Below, one piece after another: positions 45,808 to 58,030 of a DNA stretch of 64,000 nt. The stretch is from the NCBI RefSeq assembly GCF_003063665.1, contig NZ_NESF01000007.1, positions 1 through 64,000 of the forward strand, written 5' to 3'. The position numbers were made by a program, and so were the translations under genes. How positions within the stretch are numbered: the stretch's first letter is position 1; each line of letters begins with the position of its first letter. This DNA is from Limnohabitans sp. Hippo3. Its GTDB lineage: Bacteria; Pseudomonadota; Gammaproteobacteria; Burkholderiales; Burkholderiaceae_C. Below the pieces are notes generated by a model that had not been told where the DNA came from, ran no database searches, and saw only the letters and a list, made by a program, of their open reading frames with translations.

Positions 45808-45985
45808 AGGCGCTGGTTGTCCGGGCCTTTGCCTCGCGCTGAACCCTGGCCAGCTGCGCTCATAGGGTCTTGAACGGCCCCCTGCCTGACGGTCCCGGAT
45901 CGCCGTGTTGTCCCCATTGGGCGAATGGGGCGGCGCTGTTACATTCTGACAATCTTGGTGAATTCAACCTGCGAGAGAGATCTGA

Positions 45986-47329
45986 ATGGCTTACAAGAAG
46001 AAATACGCCGTGCTGGCATTGGTGGGTTTGGGCGTGGCGTCTGGTGCCGCTTGGTGGCTTCAAAACAAAAGCGGTGCATCGGAAGAGGCGGTCAAACCGG
46101 CCACCACGGCAGCTGCATCCGCAGGCCCAGCCAGAGCCCCCGCAGTGGAGGTCGCCAAAGTGGACACCATGACCCTGGTGGACGAAACGCAGGCGGTGGG
46201 CAGTTTGCGCTCGCGTCAGGGCGTCATGCTGCGGCCCGAGGTGGGCGGGCGTGTCAAACAGATCTTTTTCAACGATGGCCAGCGTGTGCGCAAAGGCCAG
46301 GTGCTGGTGCAGTTTGAAGACCAGCTGCAGCAAGCCCAGTTGTCACAGGCCAAGGCCGAGCTGTCGATTGCCGAGGCCAACCACAAGCGCAACCAGGAGC
46401 TGGTGACGCAAAACTTCATCAGCAAGCGCTCGCTGGATGAAAGCGGTGCCGCGCTGGAAGTCTCAAGGGCCAAGCTGGCCTTGGCCGACGCCACCTTGCA
46501 ACGGCTCAAAGTGCTGGCCCCGTTTGACGGCATCACGGGTCTCAAGCAGATCAACGTGGGCGATTACCTCAAGGATGGTGTTGACATGGTCAACCTCGAA
46601 GACATCGACGCCGTGTTGGTCGACTTCCGTCTGCCCGAGCGCTTTCAGGCCAAGATTCGGGCAGGCCAAAAGGCCCAATTGACGGTGGACGCCTTGCCGG
46701 GTCGCCCGTTCACGGCCATCGTGCAGGCGGTGGACCCCTTGATCGAGGCCAACGGCCGCTCGGTGGGGGTCAGGGGCTGCATCGACAACCGGCAGCAGCA
46801 ATTGCGTCCGGGCATGTTTGCCCGGGTGAACGCGGTGTTTGGCGCGCGTGAAAACGCACTGGTGATCCCGGAAGAGGCCATCATTCCCCAAGGCGGTCGC
46901 ACCTTTGTGGTCAAGGTCGTGGCGGGTGACAAGCCCGACGTCCAGGTGTCCGAGCGTGTGGCGGTGAAGGTCGGCCTGCGCCAGCCGGGCAAGGTCGAGA
47001 TTCTGGAAGGCTTGGCCGCAGGCGACACTGTGGTGACAGCAGGCCACCAGCGTTTGCAAAAAGACGGCACCGCAGTGCGGGTGGTGGATTTGTCCCAGCC
47101 CGGTGGTGGTCGACCTGCCGCTGGGGCGGGTCCGGCTGGCGCACCTGCGGGTGGCGCATCGGCGGCGCCTGCCGCATCGGCCTCTTCATCGACCGCTGTA
47201 GCGGCTGGCCCGGCTCCTGCCAGCGCTGCCGCTCCGAGTGCGGCTGCCAAGCCAGTACAGCCGCCTGTCAAGCCCGTGGCCCTGTCGGGCCCCAACTCTT
47301 GCCTGAGGGGTGCCGATGCAGCTCGCTGA
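45986..47329 (+). CDS. RND efflux periplasmic adaptor subunit
   Basis: The 447-residue membrane-fusion protein has an N-terminal anchor (MAYKKKYAVLALVGLGVASG), a split lipoyl domain (GGRVKQIFFNDGQRVRKGQV and APFDGITGLKQINVGDYLKD) and a helical hairpin between (SQAKAELSIAEANHKRNQEL). The C-terminal 75 residues are Ala/Pro-rich and unlike the core. It links the inner-membrane pump to an outer-membrane channel. It overlaps the pump gene by 14 bases. No outer-membrane channel gene is in view. Confidence 0.93.
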   Translation: MAYKKKYAVLALVGLGVASGAAWWLQNKSGASEEAVKPATTAAASAGPARAPAVEVAKVDTMTLVDETQAVGSLRSRQGVMLRPEVGGRVKQIFFNDGQRVRKGQVLVQFEDQLQQAQLSQAKAELSIAEANHKRNQELVTQNFISKRSLDESGAALEVSRAKLALADATLQRLKVLAPFDGITGLKQINVGDYLKDGVDMVNLEDIDAVLVDFRLPERFQAKIRAGQKAQLTVDALPGRPFTAIVQAVDPLIEANGRSVGVRGCIDNRQQQLRPGMFARVNAVFGARENALVIPEEAIIPQGGRTFVVKVVAGDKPDVQVSERVAVKVGLRQPGKVEILEGLAAGDTVVTAGHQRLQKDGTAVRVVDLSQPGGGRPAAGAGPAGAPAGGASAAPAASASSSTAVAAGPAPASAAAPSAAAKPVQPPVKPVALSGPNSCLRGADAAR

Positions 47330-50300
47330 AGTCTCCATCCGGCGGCCGGTCCTGGCCGTTGTCATGTCCTTGCTGATCGTGCTGATCGGTGCGGTCAGTT
47401 TCAAAAGCCTCTCGCTGCGCGAGTACCCCAAGATCGACGAACCCACCGTCACGGTGACCACCCGCTATGTGGGCGCATCGGCCGAGGTGGTCGAGTCGCA
47501 GGTCACCAAACCTCTTGAGGATTCGATTGCAGGCATTGACGCGGTGGACGTCATCACCTCCATCAGCCGGGCCGAGCAGTCGCAGATCACCGTGCGTTTC
47601 CGTCTGGAAAAAGACGCCGACACGGCCGCCGCCGAAGTGCGTGACCGCACGTCGCGGGTGCGCAACCGCTTGCCGCAAGCCATCGAAGAGCCGGTGATCG
47701 CCAAAGTCGAGGCCGATGCCTTCCCGGTGATCTGGCTGGCCTTTTCGAGCGACACGCTCAACCCCTTGCAAATCAACGACCTGGTCAACCGGGTGGTCAA
47801 GCCACGCCTGCAGACCGTGACGGGTGTGGCCGATGTGCGCATTTTTGGTGAGCGCAAATACGCCATGCTGGTGTCGCTGGACCATGCCCGCCTGTCGTCC
47901 TACAAGCTCACGCCGCAAGATGTGGAGGACGCCATCCGGCGCAGCAACCTGGAGTTGCCAGCAGGGCGGATCGAGTCGACCAACCGCGAGTTCAGCGTGT
48001 CCTCGCAAACCGATCTGGCCCGTCCGGGCCAGTTTGGCGAGATCGTGATCCGCAGCGTGAATGGTTTTCCCGTCAAGCTGCGCGATGTGGCCCAGATCAA
48101 GGAAGACGCCGCCAACGACCGCAGCATGGTGCGCCTGAACGGCCAGCCCGCGATTTCTGCCGGGGTGATCCGTCAGGCCACGGCCAACCCGCTGGAGTTG
48201 TCGGCGGGTGTGCGCGAGATGATTCCACGTCTGAAGGCCGACTTGCCGGGCGACATGGAAATCAATGTGGCCAACGACAACTCGGTGTTCATCGACCGCT
48301 CCATCAAGAACGTGTTTTCCACGATCGTCGAAGCCGTGGTGCTGGTGGCCTTGGTGATTTTCGTGTTCCTGCGCACCCTCCGCGCCTCCATCATCCCGAT
48401 CATCACCATCCCGGTCAGTCTGATTGGCGCGTTTGCCATGATGGCGCTGGCGGGTTTCACCATCAACACCCTGACCTTGCTGGCGTTGGTGCTGGCCATT
48501 GGTCTGGTGGTGGACGATGCGATCGTGGTGCTGGAAAATATTTACCGGCACATCGAGGAGGGGCTGGACCCGTTTTCAGCGGCCATCAAGGGGGTGCGCG
48601 AGATCAGCTTTGCCGTGGTGGCCATGACCATGACGCTGGCGGCGGTGTTTGCGCCTTTAGCCTTCACGCCCGGGCGCACGGGCAAGCTGTTTGGTGAGTT
48701 TGCCTTGGCGCTGGCCGGGGCGGTGGTGGTGTCCGGCTTTGTGGCCCTGACCTTGTCGCCCATGCTCAGCTCCAAGCTGCTGCGCCACAACCCCAACCCT
48801 GGCTGGTTTGACCGCAGCATGGAGCGTTGGCTCACGGCGCTGTCGACCGGCTACGAAAACCTCTTGCGCCGGATTCTGACGCGTGCCCGCTGGGCGGTGG
48901 TGTTGGTGATGATCGGCTCGGGTGTGGGCATTGCCTGGATTTACCCCAGCATGAAGCAAGAACTCGCGCCCCTGGAGGACCGGGGCACGATTTTGGCCAC
49001 GGTCAACGCCCCCGATGGCTCCACCCTGGAATACACCGACCGCTATGCCCGCTCGCTGGAGAAGTTCGGTCAGGCTTACCCCGAGTTCGACCGCATCTTT
49101 GCCAACATGGGCAACCCGACTGTGGGCCAAGGCACCGTGGTGTACCGCGCGGTGGACTGGGATGAGCGCAAGCGAACGACACTGGAAATCGCCCGTGAGC
49201 TGGGCGGCAAGTTCAACAGCTTGCCGGGCGTGAATGCCTTCCCCATCACGCCGCCTTCTTTGGGGCAAGGCTTCCGCGAGCGGCCCCTGAACTTCGTGAT
49301 CCAGACCTCGGACAGTTACCAGAATCTGAACCTGATCACGCGTCAGATGATGGACGAGATCGCCAAGAACCCGGGCATTTTGTCCCCCGATGTGGACTTG
49401 CGCCTGAACAAGCCCGAGCTGCGTGTGGAAGTGGACCGCGTCAAGGCCGCCGAGTTGGGCGTCAGCATCGAGGTGGTGGCCAAAACCATCGAGACCATGC
49501 TGGGCGGCCGCGTGGTGACCCGCTACAAGCGCGATGCCGAGCAATACGACGTGATCGTGCAAACCCTGCCGTCTGCCCGCAACACGCCGGACGACATCGA
49601 CGTGATCCAGGTGCGCGGCCGTAACGACACCATGATTCCTTTGTCGAGCCTTGTGAAGGTGCGCGAGAGCGTGTCGCCGCGCGAGTTGAACCACTTCGGT
49701 CAGCGCCGCTCGGTGTCCATCACCGCCAACCTGGCGCCCGACTACTCGCTGGGCGAAGCCTTGAAGTTCATGGACGAAACGGCTGCCAAGGTGCTCAAGC
49801 CGGGCTACACCACCGAACTCAACGGCACCTCGCGCGAGTTCAAGAGCTCGCAAGGCGCTTTGGTGATCGTGTTTGTGCTGGCGCTGTTCTTCATCTTCTT
49901 GGTGCTGGCGGCGCAGTTTGAGAGCTTCATCGACCCCTTCGTGATCATGTTGTCGGTGCCGCTGTCCATGATTGGGGCGCTGTTGGCGCTCAAGTTCACG
50001 GGCGGATCGCTCAACGTGTACTCGCAGATCGGCCTGATCACGCTGGTGGGGCTGATCACCAAGCACGGCATTTTGATCGTGGAGTTCACCAATCAGCTGC
50101 GCGAGCAAGGCCTGGCCACGCAAGAGGCGCTGATCAAGGCCTCTGGTCAGCGTCTGCGCCCGATCCTGATGACCACCGGGGCCATGGTGCTTGGCGCGGT
50201 GCCGCTGGCGCTGGCCACCGGGGCGGGTGCTGAAAGCCGCACGCAAATCGGCTGGGTGATTGTGGGTGGCATGAGCCTGGGCACCTTGCTGGCCGTGTTT

Positions 50301-50408
50301 GTGGTGCCCACCATGTATTCGCTCTTGGCCCGCAAGGCGGTGCCAGGGCCGAACAAGACGGTGGCGCACGACGAGCCTGCGGCGGCAGGGCATTCGGCCG
50401 GGCATTGA
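47316..50408 (+). CDS. RND efflux pump permease (HAE1 type)
   Basis: The 1030-residue proton-driven pump starts MQLAEVSIRRPVLAVVMSLL and shows RND features: TM4 GLVVDDAIVVLENIYRHIEE with the proton-relay Asp pair, and the TM10-11 region LITLVGLITKHGILIVEFTN. It probably exports hydrophobic compounds or drugs. The ATG at 47316 has GAGGGG before it and lies within the end of the adaptor gene. Confidence 0.95.
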   Translation: MQLAEVSIRRPVLAVVMSLLIVLIGAVSFKSLSLREYPKIDEPTVTVTTRYVGASAEVVESQVTKPLEDSIAGIDAVDVITSISRAEQSQITVRFRLEKDADTAAAEVRDRTSRVRNRLPQAIEEPVIAKVEADAFPVIWLAFSSDTLNPLQINDLVNRVVKPRLQTVTGVADVRIFGERKYAMLVSLDHARLSSYKLTPQDVEDAIRRSNLELPAGRIESTNREFSVSSQTDLARPGQFGEIVIRSVNGFPVKLRDVAQIKEDAANDRSMVRLNGQPAISAGVIRQATANPLELSAGVREMIPRLKADLPGDMEINVANDNSVFIDRSIKNVFSTIVEAVVLVALVIFVFLRTLRASIIPIITIPVSLIGAFAMMALAGFTINTLTLLALVLAIGLVVDDAIVVLENIYRHIEEGLDPFSAAIKGVREISFAVVAMTMTLAAVFAPLAFTPGRTGKLFGEFALALAGAVVVSGFVALTLSPMLSSKLLRHNPNPGWFDRSMERWLTALSTGYENLLRRILTRARWAVVLVMIGSGVGIAWIYPSMKQELAPLEDRGTILATVNAPDGSTLEYTDRYARSLEKFGQAYPEFDRIFANMGNPTVGQGTVVYRAVDWDERKRTTLEIARELGGKFNSLPGVNAFPITPPSLGQGFRERPLNFVIQTSDSYQNLNLITRQMMDEIAKNPGILSPDVDLRLNKPELRVEVDRVKAAELGVSIEVVAKTIETMLGGRVVTRYKRDAEQYDVIVQTLPSARNTPDDIDVIQVRGRNDTMIPLSSLVKVRESVSPRELNHFGQRRSVSITANLAPDYSLGEALKFMDETAAKVLKPGYTTELNGTSREFKSSQGALVIVFVLALFFIFLVLAAQFESFIDPFVIMLSVPLSMIGALLALKFTGGSLNVYSQIGLITLVGLITKHGILIVEFTNQLREQGLATQEALIKASGQRLRPILMTTGAMVLGAVPLALATGAGAESRTQIGWVIVGGMSLGTLLAVFVVPTMYSLLARKAVPGPNKTVAHDEPAAAGHSAGH

Positions 50409-50560
50409 ATACCAGTGGGGCGAGCATTCGCGAGCGGGGGCAGTCACCCGAGTCTGGATGCCTTTCACCTTGTGGGAGGCCGCCCCTGCGGCCGAATGTT
50501 GACCTGTTTGTGGGCTGGCATTCGCGAGCAGGGGCTCGCTCCCACCAAGTCATCAACCCT
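50409..50560. repeat. Cluster of REP-like repeats
   Basis: Between the convergent RND and moeA genes are several short repeat modules. ATTCGCGAGC followed by a G-rich run occurs near 50427 and again near 50520. The second forms a GCGAG/CTCGC hairpin. A module at 50469-50500 holds GGCCGC-CCCT-GCGGCC and matches another copy at 17391. The look is that of REP/BIME elements. Beyond them, to 50610, nothing was recognised. Confidence 0.65.
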
Positions 50561-50610
50561 CATCCCTTGAGGCGACCGCTTTTGCAGGTGTCAGGTCAGC
50601 AGTGGCCCGC

Positions 50611-51921
<1,311 letters not shown>

Positions 51922-51956
51922 GGTCTGCGCGGCCACTGCAAGCGTGGCGGGTGGGG

Positions 51957-52589
51957 TCAGAGGGCTTCGAGTTGTTGCAGTTCGGCCAGGGTGTTGGCAT
52001 TGGCAAAGGCCTGGGCGCTGTCGCCCGGCCGGTCGAACGGCACGATGGCGCAGCGGTGCTGCCCGGTCCAGGCATCGATCTTGCGGCCACCGCCTTGGGT
52101 GAACGTCACCAGGCTTTCGAGCAGCTCGACTTTGAGCAGGCAAAACACGGGCTGCGGGCGCACCGCCCCATCGGCCTCGGGGGCGGCGGCCATCGCGATA
52201 TCGGCGTTTTGTTCAGTCATGGCGGTGTGCAGGCGCTCTACCAGATCGAGCGGGAACATCGGCGTGTCGCAAGGCACCGTCAGCAGCAGCGGGGTTTCGC
52301 AGCGCTCCAGCCCGGTGAGGAAACCCGCCAGCGGCCCGGCAAAACCGTCGATGCTGTCGGGCCAGACCGGCACACCCAGCGATTCGTAGGCCGAGAGGTT
52401 GCGGTTGGCGTTGATCAGCACTTCTTGCAGCGGCAGGCTTTGCAGCTGCAGGCGCATCAGGGTTTGCAGGGCCAGTGGCAGGCCGCGGAAGTTTTGCAGG
52501 CCCTTGTCGATGCCTCCCATGCGCGAGCCGCGCCCGCCTGCGAGGATGAGGCCGGTGATGCCCGGTGCGTTGGGGGTATGGGGGGTCAT
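51957..52589 (-). CDS. mobA: Molybdenum cofactor guanylyltransferase MobA
   Basis: The 210-residue enzyme joins GMP to molybdopterin to form the bis-MGD cofactor. The nucleotide-binding motif is [20 protein letters not shown], followed by [16 protein letters not shown]. Its start lies 5 bases after the moaA stop. This implies that the cell makes MGD-type enzymes such as nitrate or DMSO reductases or formate dehydrogenase, none of which is in view. Confidence 0.94.
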   Translation of the reverse strand: MTPHTPNAPGITGLILAGGRGSRMGGIDKGLQNFRGLPLALQTLMRLQLQSLPLQEVLINANRNLSAYESLGVPVWPDSIDGFAGPLAGFLTGLERCETPLLLTVPCDTPMFPLDLVERLHTAMTEQNADIAMAAAPEADGAVRPQPVFCLLKVELLESLVTFTQGGGRKIDAWTGQHRCAIVPFDRPGDSAQAFANANTLAELQQLEAL

Positions 52590-52594
52590 GGCGC

Positions 52595-53737
52595 TCAGCC
52601 TCCGATGTAGCTCATTTCCACCCGGCGGCCGGGGCCGCTGGCGGTGTCGGGCCCGTGCAGGCTGCGCAGACGCGAATATTGGTCGGTACGCCCGCGCCAG
52701 ATCGCATGAACCGTGGCCGCCAGTTGCGTGTCTGTTTGCGCCGGGTCACGCAGCAGCTGGCGCAGGTCGTAGCCCTGGCTGGCAAACAGACACAAATACA
52801 GGCGGCCTTCGGTGGAGAGGCGGGCGCGGTTGCAGTCGCCGCAAAAAGCCTGCGTCACGCTGCTGATGACGCCGACTTCGCCCAAAGCCGGGTCGTGTTG
52901 GCCCTTTGCGTTGGCGTAACCCCAGCGCTCGGCGGTCTCGCCCGGGGCAGACGGGTCGAGTTGCACCAAGGGCAACTCGGTTTGCAGCCGGCGGATCACG
53001 TCGGCGCTGGGCAGCACCTCGTCCATGCACCAGCCATTCGTCGCGCCCACGTCCATGTATTCGATGAAGCGCAGCACGATGCCCGTGCCCCGGAAGTGCC
53101 GGGCCATGGGCAAAATCTCGTGCTCGTTGGTGCCGCGCTTGACCACCATGTTGACCTTGATCGGCCCCAGACCTGCGGCCTGAGCCGCGGCAATGCCTTC
53201 CAGCACATCGGCCACCGGAAAGTCCACATCGTTCATGCGGCGGAAAACGGTGTCATCCAGCCCGTCCAGGCTCACCGTGACGCGTTGCAGTCCGGCGTTT
53301 TTCAGGCTTTGGGCCTTGCGGGCCAAAAGCGAGCCGTTGGTGGTCAGGGTCAGATCCAGCGGCTGGCCATCGGGTGTGCGCAAGGCCGCGAGCTGTTCGA
53401 TCAGGATTTCGATGTTCTTGCGCAGCAGGGGCTCGCCCCCGGTCAGGCGGATTTTGCGAACGCCCTGGCCCACAAACACGCCTGCGATGCGGGTGATCTC
53501 TTCAAAACTCAGCAGCTGGCTGTGCGGCAGGTAGGCGTAATCCTTGTCGAACACTTCCTTGGGCATGCAATAGCTGCAGCGGAAGTTGCAGCGGTCGGTC
53601 ACGCTGATACGCAAATCGGTCAGGGGGCGACGCAGGCCGTCCAGGGGCAGTGCGCTCAGGTCTTGCCCCGAGGGCAGGGCAGGCAAAGGCAGGCTGGGGT
53701 GTCGCTGGTCAACCAGCGCGATGACGCGTTCAGACAT
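52595..53737 (-). CDS. moaA: GTP 3',8-cyclase MoaA
   Basis: The 380-residue radical-SAM enzyme starts molybdopterin synthesis from GTP. The first iron-sulfur cluster is bound by Cys50, Cys54 and Cys57 (CNFRCSYC). The C-terminal cluster cysteines lie in [20 protein letters not shown], and the end [11 protein letters not shown] is the usual GG tail with an added start of mismatch-free family pattern. It is first in the operon with mobA and moeA. Confidence 0.96.
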   Translation of the reverse strand: MSERVIALVDQRHPSLPLPALPSGQDLSALPLDGLRRPLTDLRISVTDRCNFRCSYCMPKEVFDKDYAYLPHSQLLSFEEITRIAGVFVGQGVRKIRLTGGEPLLRKNIEILIEQLAALRTPDGQPLDLTLTTNGSLLARKAQSLKNAGLQRVTVSLDGLDDTVFRRMNDVDFPVADVLEGIAAAQAAGLGPIKVNMVVKRGTNEHEILPMARHFRGTGIVLRFIEYMDVGATNGWCMDEVLPSADVIRRLQTELPLVQLDPSAPGETAERWGYANAKGQHDPALGEVGVISSVTQAFCGDCNRARLSTEGRLYLCLFASQGYDLRQLLRDPAQTDTQLAATVHAIWRGRTDQYSRLRSLHGPDTASGPGRRVEMSYIGG

Positions 53738-53888
53738 AGGGGCTCGATTGTGCCCTTAAACCCGGTCAGGCGGTCATGACCCCTCGGTCCTGGGTTGTTC
53801 TGGCGTGGCCCCCAGGTTTTTGAAACTCGCGGTCGATTTTTCAAGAAGAGGGGTTTGGATCGCGGATGACACCGGGGGGTGAGTGCCA

Positions 53889-53915
53889 TGAAAAAGGCCC
53901 GCCGAAGCGGGCCTT
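53889..53915 (-). terminator. Intrinsic terminator of hppA
   Basis: AAGGCCCGC (53894-53902) pairs with GCGGGCCTT (53907-53915) around CGAA. On the minus strand it is followed by T's. It lies 18 bases after the hppA stop. Confidence 0.85.
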
Positions 53916-53933
53916 GGAGGCGGTCAGCTGGGC

Positions 53934-56003
53934 TCAGCTGCCGTGAAATTTCATCACCAGCGGCACGATCAGGAGTGCCACGATGTTGATGATTTTGATC
54001 AGTGGGTTGATGGCCGGTCCGGCCGTGTCCTTGTAGGGGTCGCCCACGGTGTCACCGGTCACAGCGGCCTTGTGGGCCTCGCTGCCCTTGCCGCCGTGGT
54101 GGCCGTCTTCGATGTACTTTTTGGCGTTGTCCCAGGCGCCACCGCCGGTACACATGGAAATGGCCACGAACAGGCCAGTGATGATGGTGCCCATCAGCAA
54201 ACCGCCCAGCGCCTTGGGCCCCAGCAGCAAACCGACCAGCACCGGCACCACCACGGGCAGCAGGCTCGGGATGATCATTTCCTTGATGGCGGCCGTGGTC
54301 AGCATGTCCACCGCCTTGCCGTATTCGGGCTTGGCCGTGCCTTCCATGATGCCGGGGATTTCCTTGAACTGGCGGCGCACCTCGACCACCACGCTGCCTG
54401 CGGCGCGGCCCACGGCCTCCATGGCCATGGCGCCAAACAAGTAAGGGATCAGGCCGCCAATGAACAGGCCAATGATCACCAGCGGGTCGGACAGGTCAAA
54501 GCTGATCGCCTTGCCGTAGGCCTCCAGCTTGTGGGTGTAGTCGGCAAACAGCACCAGCGAGGCCAGGCCTGCCGAGCCGATGGCGTAACCCTTGGTCACG
54601 GCTTTCGTGGTGTTGCCCACGGCGTCCAGCGGGTCGGTGATGTCGCGCACGCTGCTGGGTAGCTCGGCCATTTCGGCAATGCCCCCCGCGTTGTCGGTGA
54701 TGGGGCCATAGGCGTCCAGCGCCACCACGATGCCCGCCATGGACAGCATGGACATGGCCGCCACAGCGATGCCGTACAGGCCACCCAGCGCAAAGGCGGT
54801 CCAGATCGCCAGGCACACGAACATCACGGGCCAGGCGGTTGAGCGCATGGACACGCCCAGGCCCGCAATGATGTTGGTACCATGCCCGGTGGTCGAGGCT
54901 TGGGCAATGTGCCGCACCGGGGCGTACTGCGTGCCGGTGTAGAACTCTGTGATCCAGACCAGAGCGGCGGTGAGCACCAGCCCCACGGTGCAGGCGCCAA
55001 ACAGCTTCATCTGTGCGCCGGTGCCGCCCAGGGCGTTGTCGGGCATGAGCCACACGGTGACAAAGTAAAAGGCGACCAGGGACAGCACGCCCGAGATGGC
55101 CAGGCCTTTGTAGAGCGCGGGCATCACATTCGTCATGCCCGGAGAGGCCTTGACGAAGAAGCAGCCCACGATGGAGGCGATGATGGACACCGCGCCCAGG
55201 GCCAGCGGGTACAGCACGGCCTGGCCAGGAGCCGCCGAGATCAGCAGGGCGCCCAGCACCATGGTGGCGATCAGGGTGACCGCATAGGTCTCGAACAGGT
55301 CAGCCGCCATGCCCGCGCAGTCGCCCACGTTGTCGCCCACGTTGTCGGCGATCACGGCCGGGTTGCGCGGGTCGTCTTCAGGGATGCCTGCCTCCACTTT
55401 GCCCACCAGGTCGGCGCCCACATCAGCGCCTTTGGTGAAGATGCCGCCGCCCAACCGGGCAAAGATCGAGATCAGCGAAGAGCCAAACGCAAAGCCGATC
55501 AAAGGGTTCAGCAGGGTGGCCAGATTTTTGTCGGGCGTCAGGTTGCCGTTGCCGGTCAGAAACCAGAAAAAGCCGGTCACACCCAAGAGCCCCAGGCCCA
55601 CCACCAGCATCCCGGTGATGGCTCCGCCCCGAAACGCCACATCGAGCGCCGGGCCAATGCCGTGGGTGGCCGCCTGGGCGGTGCGCACATTGGCTTTGAC
55701 CGACACGTTCATGCCGATGAAGCCGCAGGCCCCCGAGAGCACGGCGCCGATCACAAAACCCACGGCGGTGACGCCGTCCAGAAAGACGCTCATCAAAATG
55801 GCCAGCACCACCCCGACGATGGCAATGGTTTTGTATTGACGGGCCAGATAGGCTGCTGCCCCGGCCTGGATGGCGGCCGAGATTTCCTGCATCCGGGCAT
55901 TGCCGGCATCTTGAGAAAGGATCCACCCTCGGGCCCAAATGCCGTAAGCCACGGCAATCAGACCACAGACGAGCGCCAGAATGAGCGCCGAATTTCCTGT
56001 CAT
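53934..56003 (-). CDS. hppA: Proton-pumping membrane pyrophosphatase, K+-independent type
   Basis: The 689-residue integral membrane enzyme couples pyrophosphate hydrolysis to proton export. The substrate site is in [20 protein letters not shown] and [20 protein letters not shown]. In [18 protein letters not shown] the residues are Lys467 and Thr470; K+-dependent enzymes have Ala at the first position, so this is the K+-independent type. The ATG at 56003 has GAGGAG before it. It is divergent from the soluble pyrophosphatase gene. Confidence 0.95.
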   Translation of the reverse strand: MTGNSALILALVCGLIAVAYGIWARGWILSQDAGNARMQEISAAIQAGAAAYLARQYKTIAIVGVVLAILMSVFLDGVTAVGFVIGAVLSGACGFIGMNVSVKANVRTAQAATHGIGPALDVAFRGGAITGMLVVGLGLLGVTGFFWFLTGNGNLTPDKNLATLLNPLIGFAFGSSLISIFARLGGGIFTKGADVGADLVGKVEAGIPEDDPRNPAVIADNVGDNVGDCAGMAADLFETYAVTLIATMVLGALLISAAPGQAVLYPLALGAVSIIASIVGCFFVKASPGMTNVMPALYKGLAISGVLSLVAFYFVTVWLMPDNALGGTGAQMKLFGACTVGLVLTAALVWITEFYTGTQYAPVRHIAQASTTGHGTNIIAGLGVSMRSTAWPVMFVCLAIWTAFALGGLYGIAVAAMSMLSMAGIVVALDAYGPITDNAGGIAEMAELPSSVRDITDPLDAVGNTTKAVTKGYAIGSAGLASLVLFADYTHKLEAYGKAISFDLSDPLVIIGLFIGGLIPYLFGAMAMEAVGRAAGSVVVEVRRQFKEIPGIMEGTAKPEYGKAVDMLTTAAIKEMIIPSLLPVVVPVLVGLLLGPKALGGLLMGTIITGLFVAISMCTGGGAWDNAKKYIEDGHHGGKGSEAHKAAVTGDTVGDPYKDTAGPAINPLIKIINIVALLIVPLVMKFHGS

Positions 56004-56219
56004 CGTTGAACTCCTCGATGGTTGTCGCTGAACAGAGGTGCAACGCGCTGGAGGCACCTCCACGGCGTTGCTTCCTCGATCGCCGAAACCGGAGAACGAT
56101 TGGCCAACGCTTCATTAAAGGGGCCGAATTGGGGTTTGCGCAAGCCCTGTGAAAGTAAAATCGGGGTTAATCCTTAGCGATTTGCCTTTTTCTTAACTTT
56201 TCACAAAGAGACCCGCAAG

Positions 56220-56756
56220 ATGTCCCTCGACAACGTCACCCCCGGCAAAAATGCCCCTGAAACTTTCAATGTGATCATCGAAATCCCGATGAACGCCGAC
56301 CCGATCAAGTACGAAGTCGACAAGGAAACCGGCGCCCTGTTTGTGGACCGTTTCATGACCACATCGATGCACTACCCAACCAACTACGGTTATGTGCCTC
56401 AGACCCTCTCGGGCGACGGTGACCCGGTGGACGTGTTGGTGATCACGCCTTACGCTTTGCACCCGGGTGTGGTGGTGCCTTGCCGTGCCCTGGGCATCCT
56501 GATGATGGAAGACGAGGCCGGTGTAGATGGCAAAGTGATTGCGGTGCCCACCACCAAAATTTTGCCCATGTACGAGCACTGGCAAGACATCGAAGATGTG
56601 AACGCCATGCGCCGCAACGCGATCGCGCACTTCTTCGAGCATTACAAAGACCTGGAAAAAGGCAAGTGGGTCAAGGTGCTGGGCTGGGAAGGGAAAGCCT
56701 CTGCCCACAAGGAAATCCTGGACGGCATCGCCAACTACAACAAAGCCAAGGCCTGA
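56220..56756 (+). CDS. ppa: Soluble inorganic pyrophosphatase
   Basis: The 178-residue family I enzyme hydrolyses pyrophosphate in the cytosol. The signature DGDPVDVLV holds metal ligands Asp66, Asp68 and Asp71. Length is normal. It shares a 216-base control region with the divergent hppA, so the cell can either waste pyrophosphate as heat or save its energy through HppA. A strong hairpin follows. Confidence 0.97.
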   Translation: MSLDNVTPGKNAPETFNVIIEIPMNADPIKYEVDKETGALFVDRFMTTSMHYPTNYGYVPQTLSGDGDPVDVLVITPYALHPGVVVPCRALGILMMEDEAGVDGKVIAVPTTKILPMYEHWQDIEDVNAMRRNAIAHFFEHYKDLEKGKWVKVLGWEGKASAHKEILDGIANYNKAKA

Positions 56757-56764
56757 TGGGCCTT

Positions 56765-56794
56765 GGTCCGTGCCCACTGGGGTGGGCACGGACC
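56765..56794 (+). terminator. Strong hairpin after ppa
   Basis: GGTCCGTGCCCAC pairs perfectly with GTGGGCACGGACC over 13 bp around TGGG, 9 bases after the ppa stop. No T-tract follows, so it may work with Rho or protect the 3' end. Confidence 0.55.
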
Positions 56795-56838
56795 CCCACC
56801 GCTCAACGCCTGCCTGGTTTGCGCCATGCAGGCGTTTT

Positions 56839-58026
56839 TCATGGGGTTTTCTTCAAGGGCGAGTGCTGGTGCAATGCTTCCAGGTAGTTATCCACCCCCG
56901 CTTTTTCCCGCTCCAGAAAGCGCGCCACCGCTTCTGAAAAAGCCGGGTGCGTCAGCCAGTGGGCGCTGTGCGTGGGCGTGGGCAGCAGGGCGCGGGCCAT
57001 TTTGTGTTCGCCTTGGGCCCCGCCTTCAAAACGCTGCACGCCGTTGGCAATGCACCATTCAATCGGTTGGTAATAACAAGCCTCAAAGTGCAGGCAGTCC
57101 ACCCGCGCGAGCGCGCCCCAGTAGCGGCCATAGGCCACCTGCGGCTGGCCTTGGGCGTCCAGATGCAGGCCGATCAGGCTGATGCCGATGGGCTGCCCGT
57201 CGCGCTCGGCCACAAACAAGAGCCAATTGGCGGCCATGTCGCGGCGCATGGCGTCGAAAAATGACGGGGTCAAATAGGGCGGATTGCCGTGTTCCCAATA
57301 GGTTTGCTGGTAGCAGCGCAGCAGCAAGGCCCAGTCGTCGCCGGTTATGTCGGGGCCGCGCACGGCGCGAAAGCTGACGCCCGCCTCGTGCACCTTGCGA
57401 CGTTCTTGCCGGATTTTTTTCCGTTTTTCCTGGTTCAGGCTGCCCAAAAAATCATCAAAGTCGCGCCAGCCTTGGTTCTGCCAGTGGAACTGCACCTGGC
57501 TGCGCTGCAGCAAGCCGGCTTGCTCGCAGGCCTGCAGGTCTTGCGGGCTGCCGAACAGGATGTGCAGTGAGGGGATGTCGTGGGTTTGGCAAAGCTCCAG
57601 CAAGGCGGCCAGCAGGGCCTGGCGTGCGGCATCGCTTTCGGCCAGCAAGCGGCTGCCGGGCACGGGCGTGAAGGGTGAGGCCACCAGAGCCTTGGGGTAA
57701 TAGGCCAGACCGTGGCGCGCGTAAGCGTCTGCCCAGGCGTGGTCGAACACATACTCGCCGCGTGAATGGGTCTTGAGGTAAAGCGGGCAGGCCGCGGCCA
57801 GGGCCAGGCCCGTGGGCGTCTCGCGCCACAAACTGATGACTTGCAGTGTCCAGCCGGTCTCGGGCACGGCCGATTGGCTGGTCTGCATGGCCGACAAATA
57901 GGCATGCCGCATGAAGGGGGATGGCGCATCTTGCCGGGCGAGCAAGTCGTCCCAAGCGCCAGGCTCGATGCCGTTCAGGTCATCCTGCACCCGGGTGACA
58001 TAATTCAAGCTCACATTTTCCAGCAC
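56839..58026 (-). CDS. GNAT-like protein of the COG3146 family
   Basis: A 395-residue protein with family blocks SPFMRHAYLSAMQTSQS, LNQEKRKKIRQERRKVHEAG, YWEHGNPPYLTPSFFDAMRR and FEGGAQGEHKMARALLP. It belongs to the COG3146 group of predicted N-acyltransferases related to peptidoglycan FemAB/GNAT enzymes; the substrate is unknown. No ATG fits the start: GTG at 58026 or 58014 is likely. That places it only four bases from the divergent nadE start. Confidence 0.82.
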   Translation of the reverse strand: MLENVSLNYVTRVQDDLNGIEPGAWDDLLARQDAPSPFMRHAYLSAMQTSQSAVPETGWTLQVISLWRETPTGLALAAACPLYLKTHSRGEYVFDHAWADAYARHGLAYYPKALVASPFTPVPGSRLLAESDAARQALLAALLELCQTHDIPSLHILFGSPQDLQACEQAGLLQRSQVQFHWQNQGWRDFDDFLGSLNQEKRKKIRQERRKVHEAGVSFRAVRGPDITGDDWALLLRCYQQTYWEHGNPPYLTPSFFDAMRRDMAANWLLFVAERDGQPIGISLIGLHLDAQGQPQVAYGRYWGALARVDCLHFEACYYQPIEWCIANGVQRFEGGAQGEHKMARALLPTPTHSAHWLTHPAFSEAVARFLEREKAGVDNYLEALHQHSPLKKTP

Positions 58027-58030
58027 CTGT

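Noticed and set aside
53738..53933. Molybdenum cofactor riboswitch for moaA
   Set aside because: The segment between moaA and hppA is short, holds the hppA terminator and shows no recognisable Moco RNA fold.
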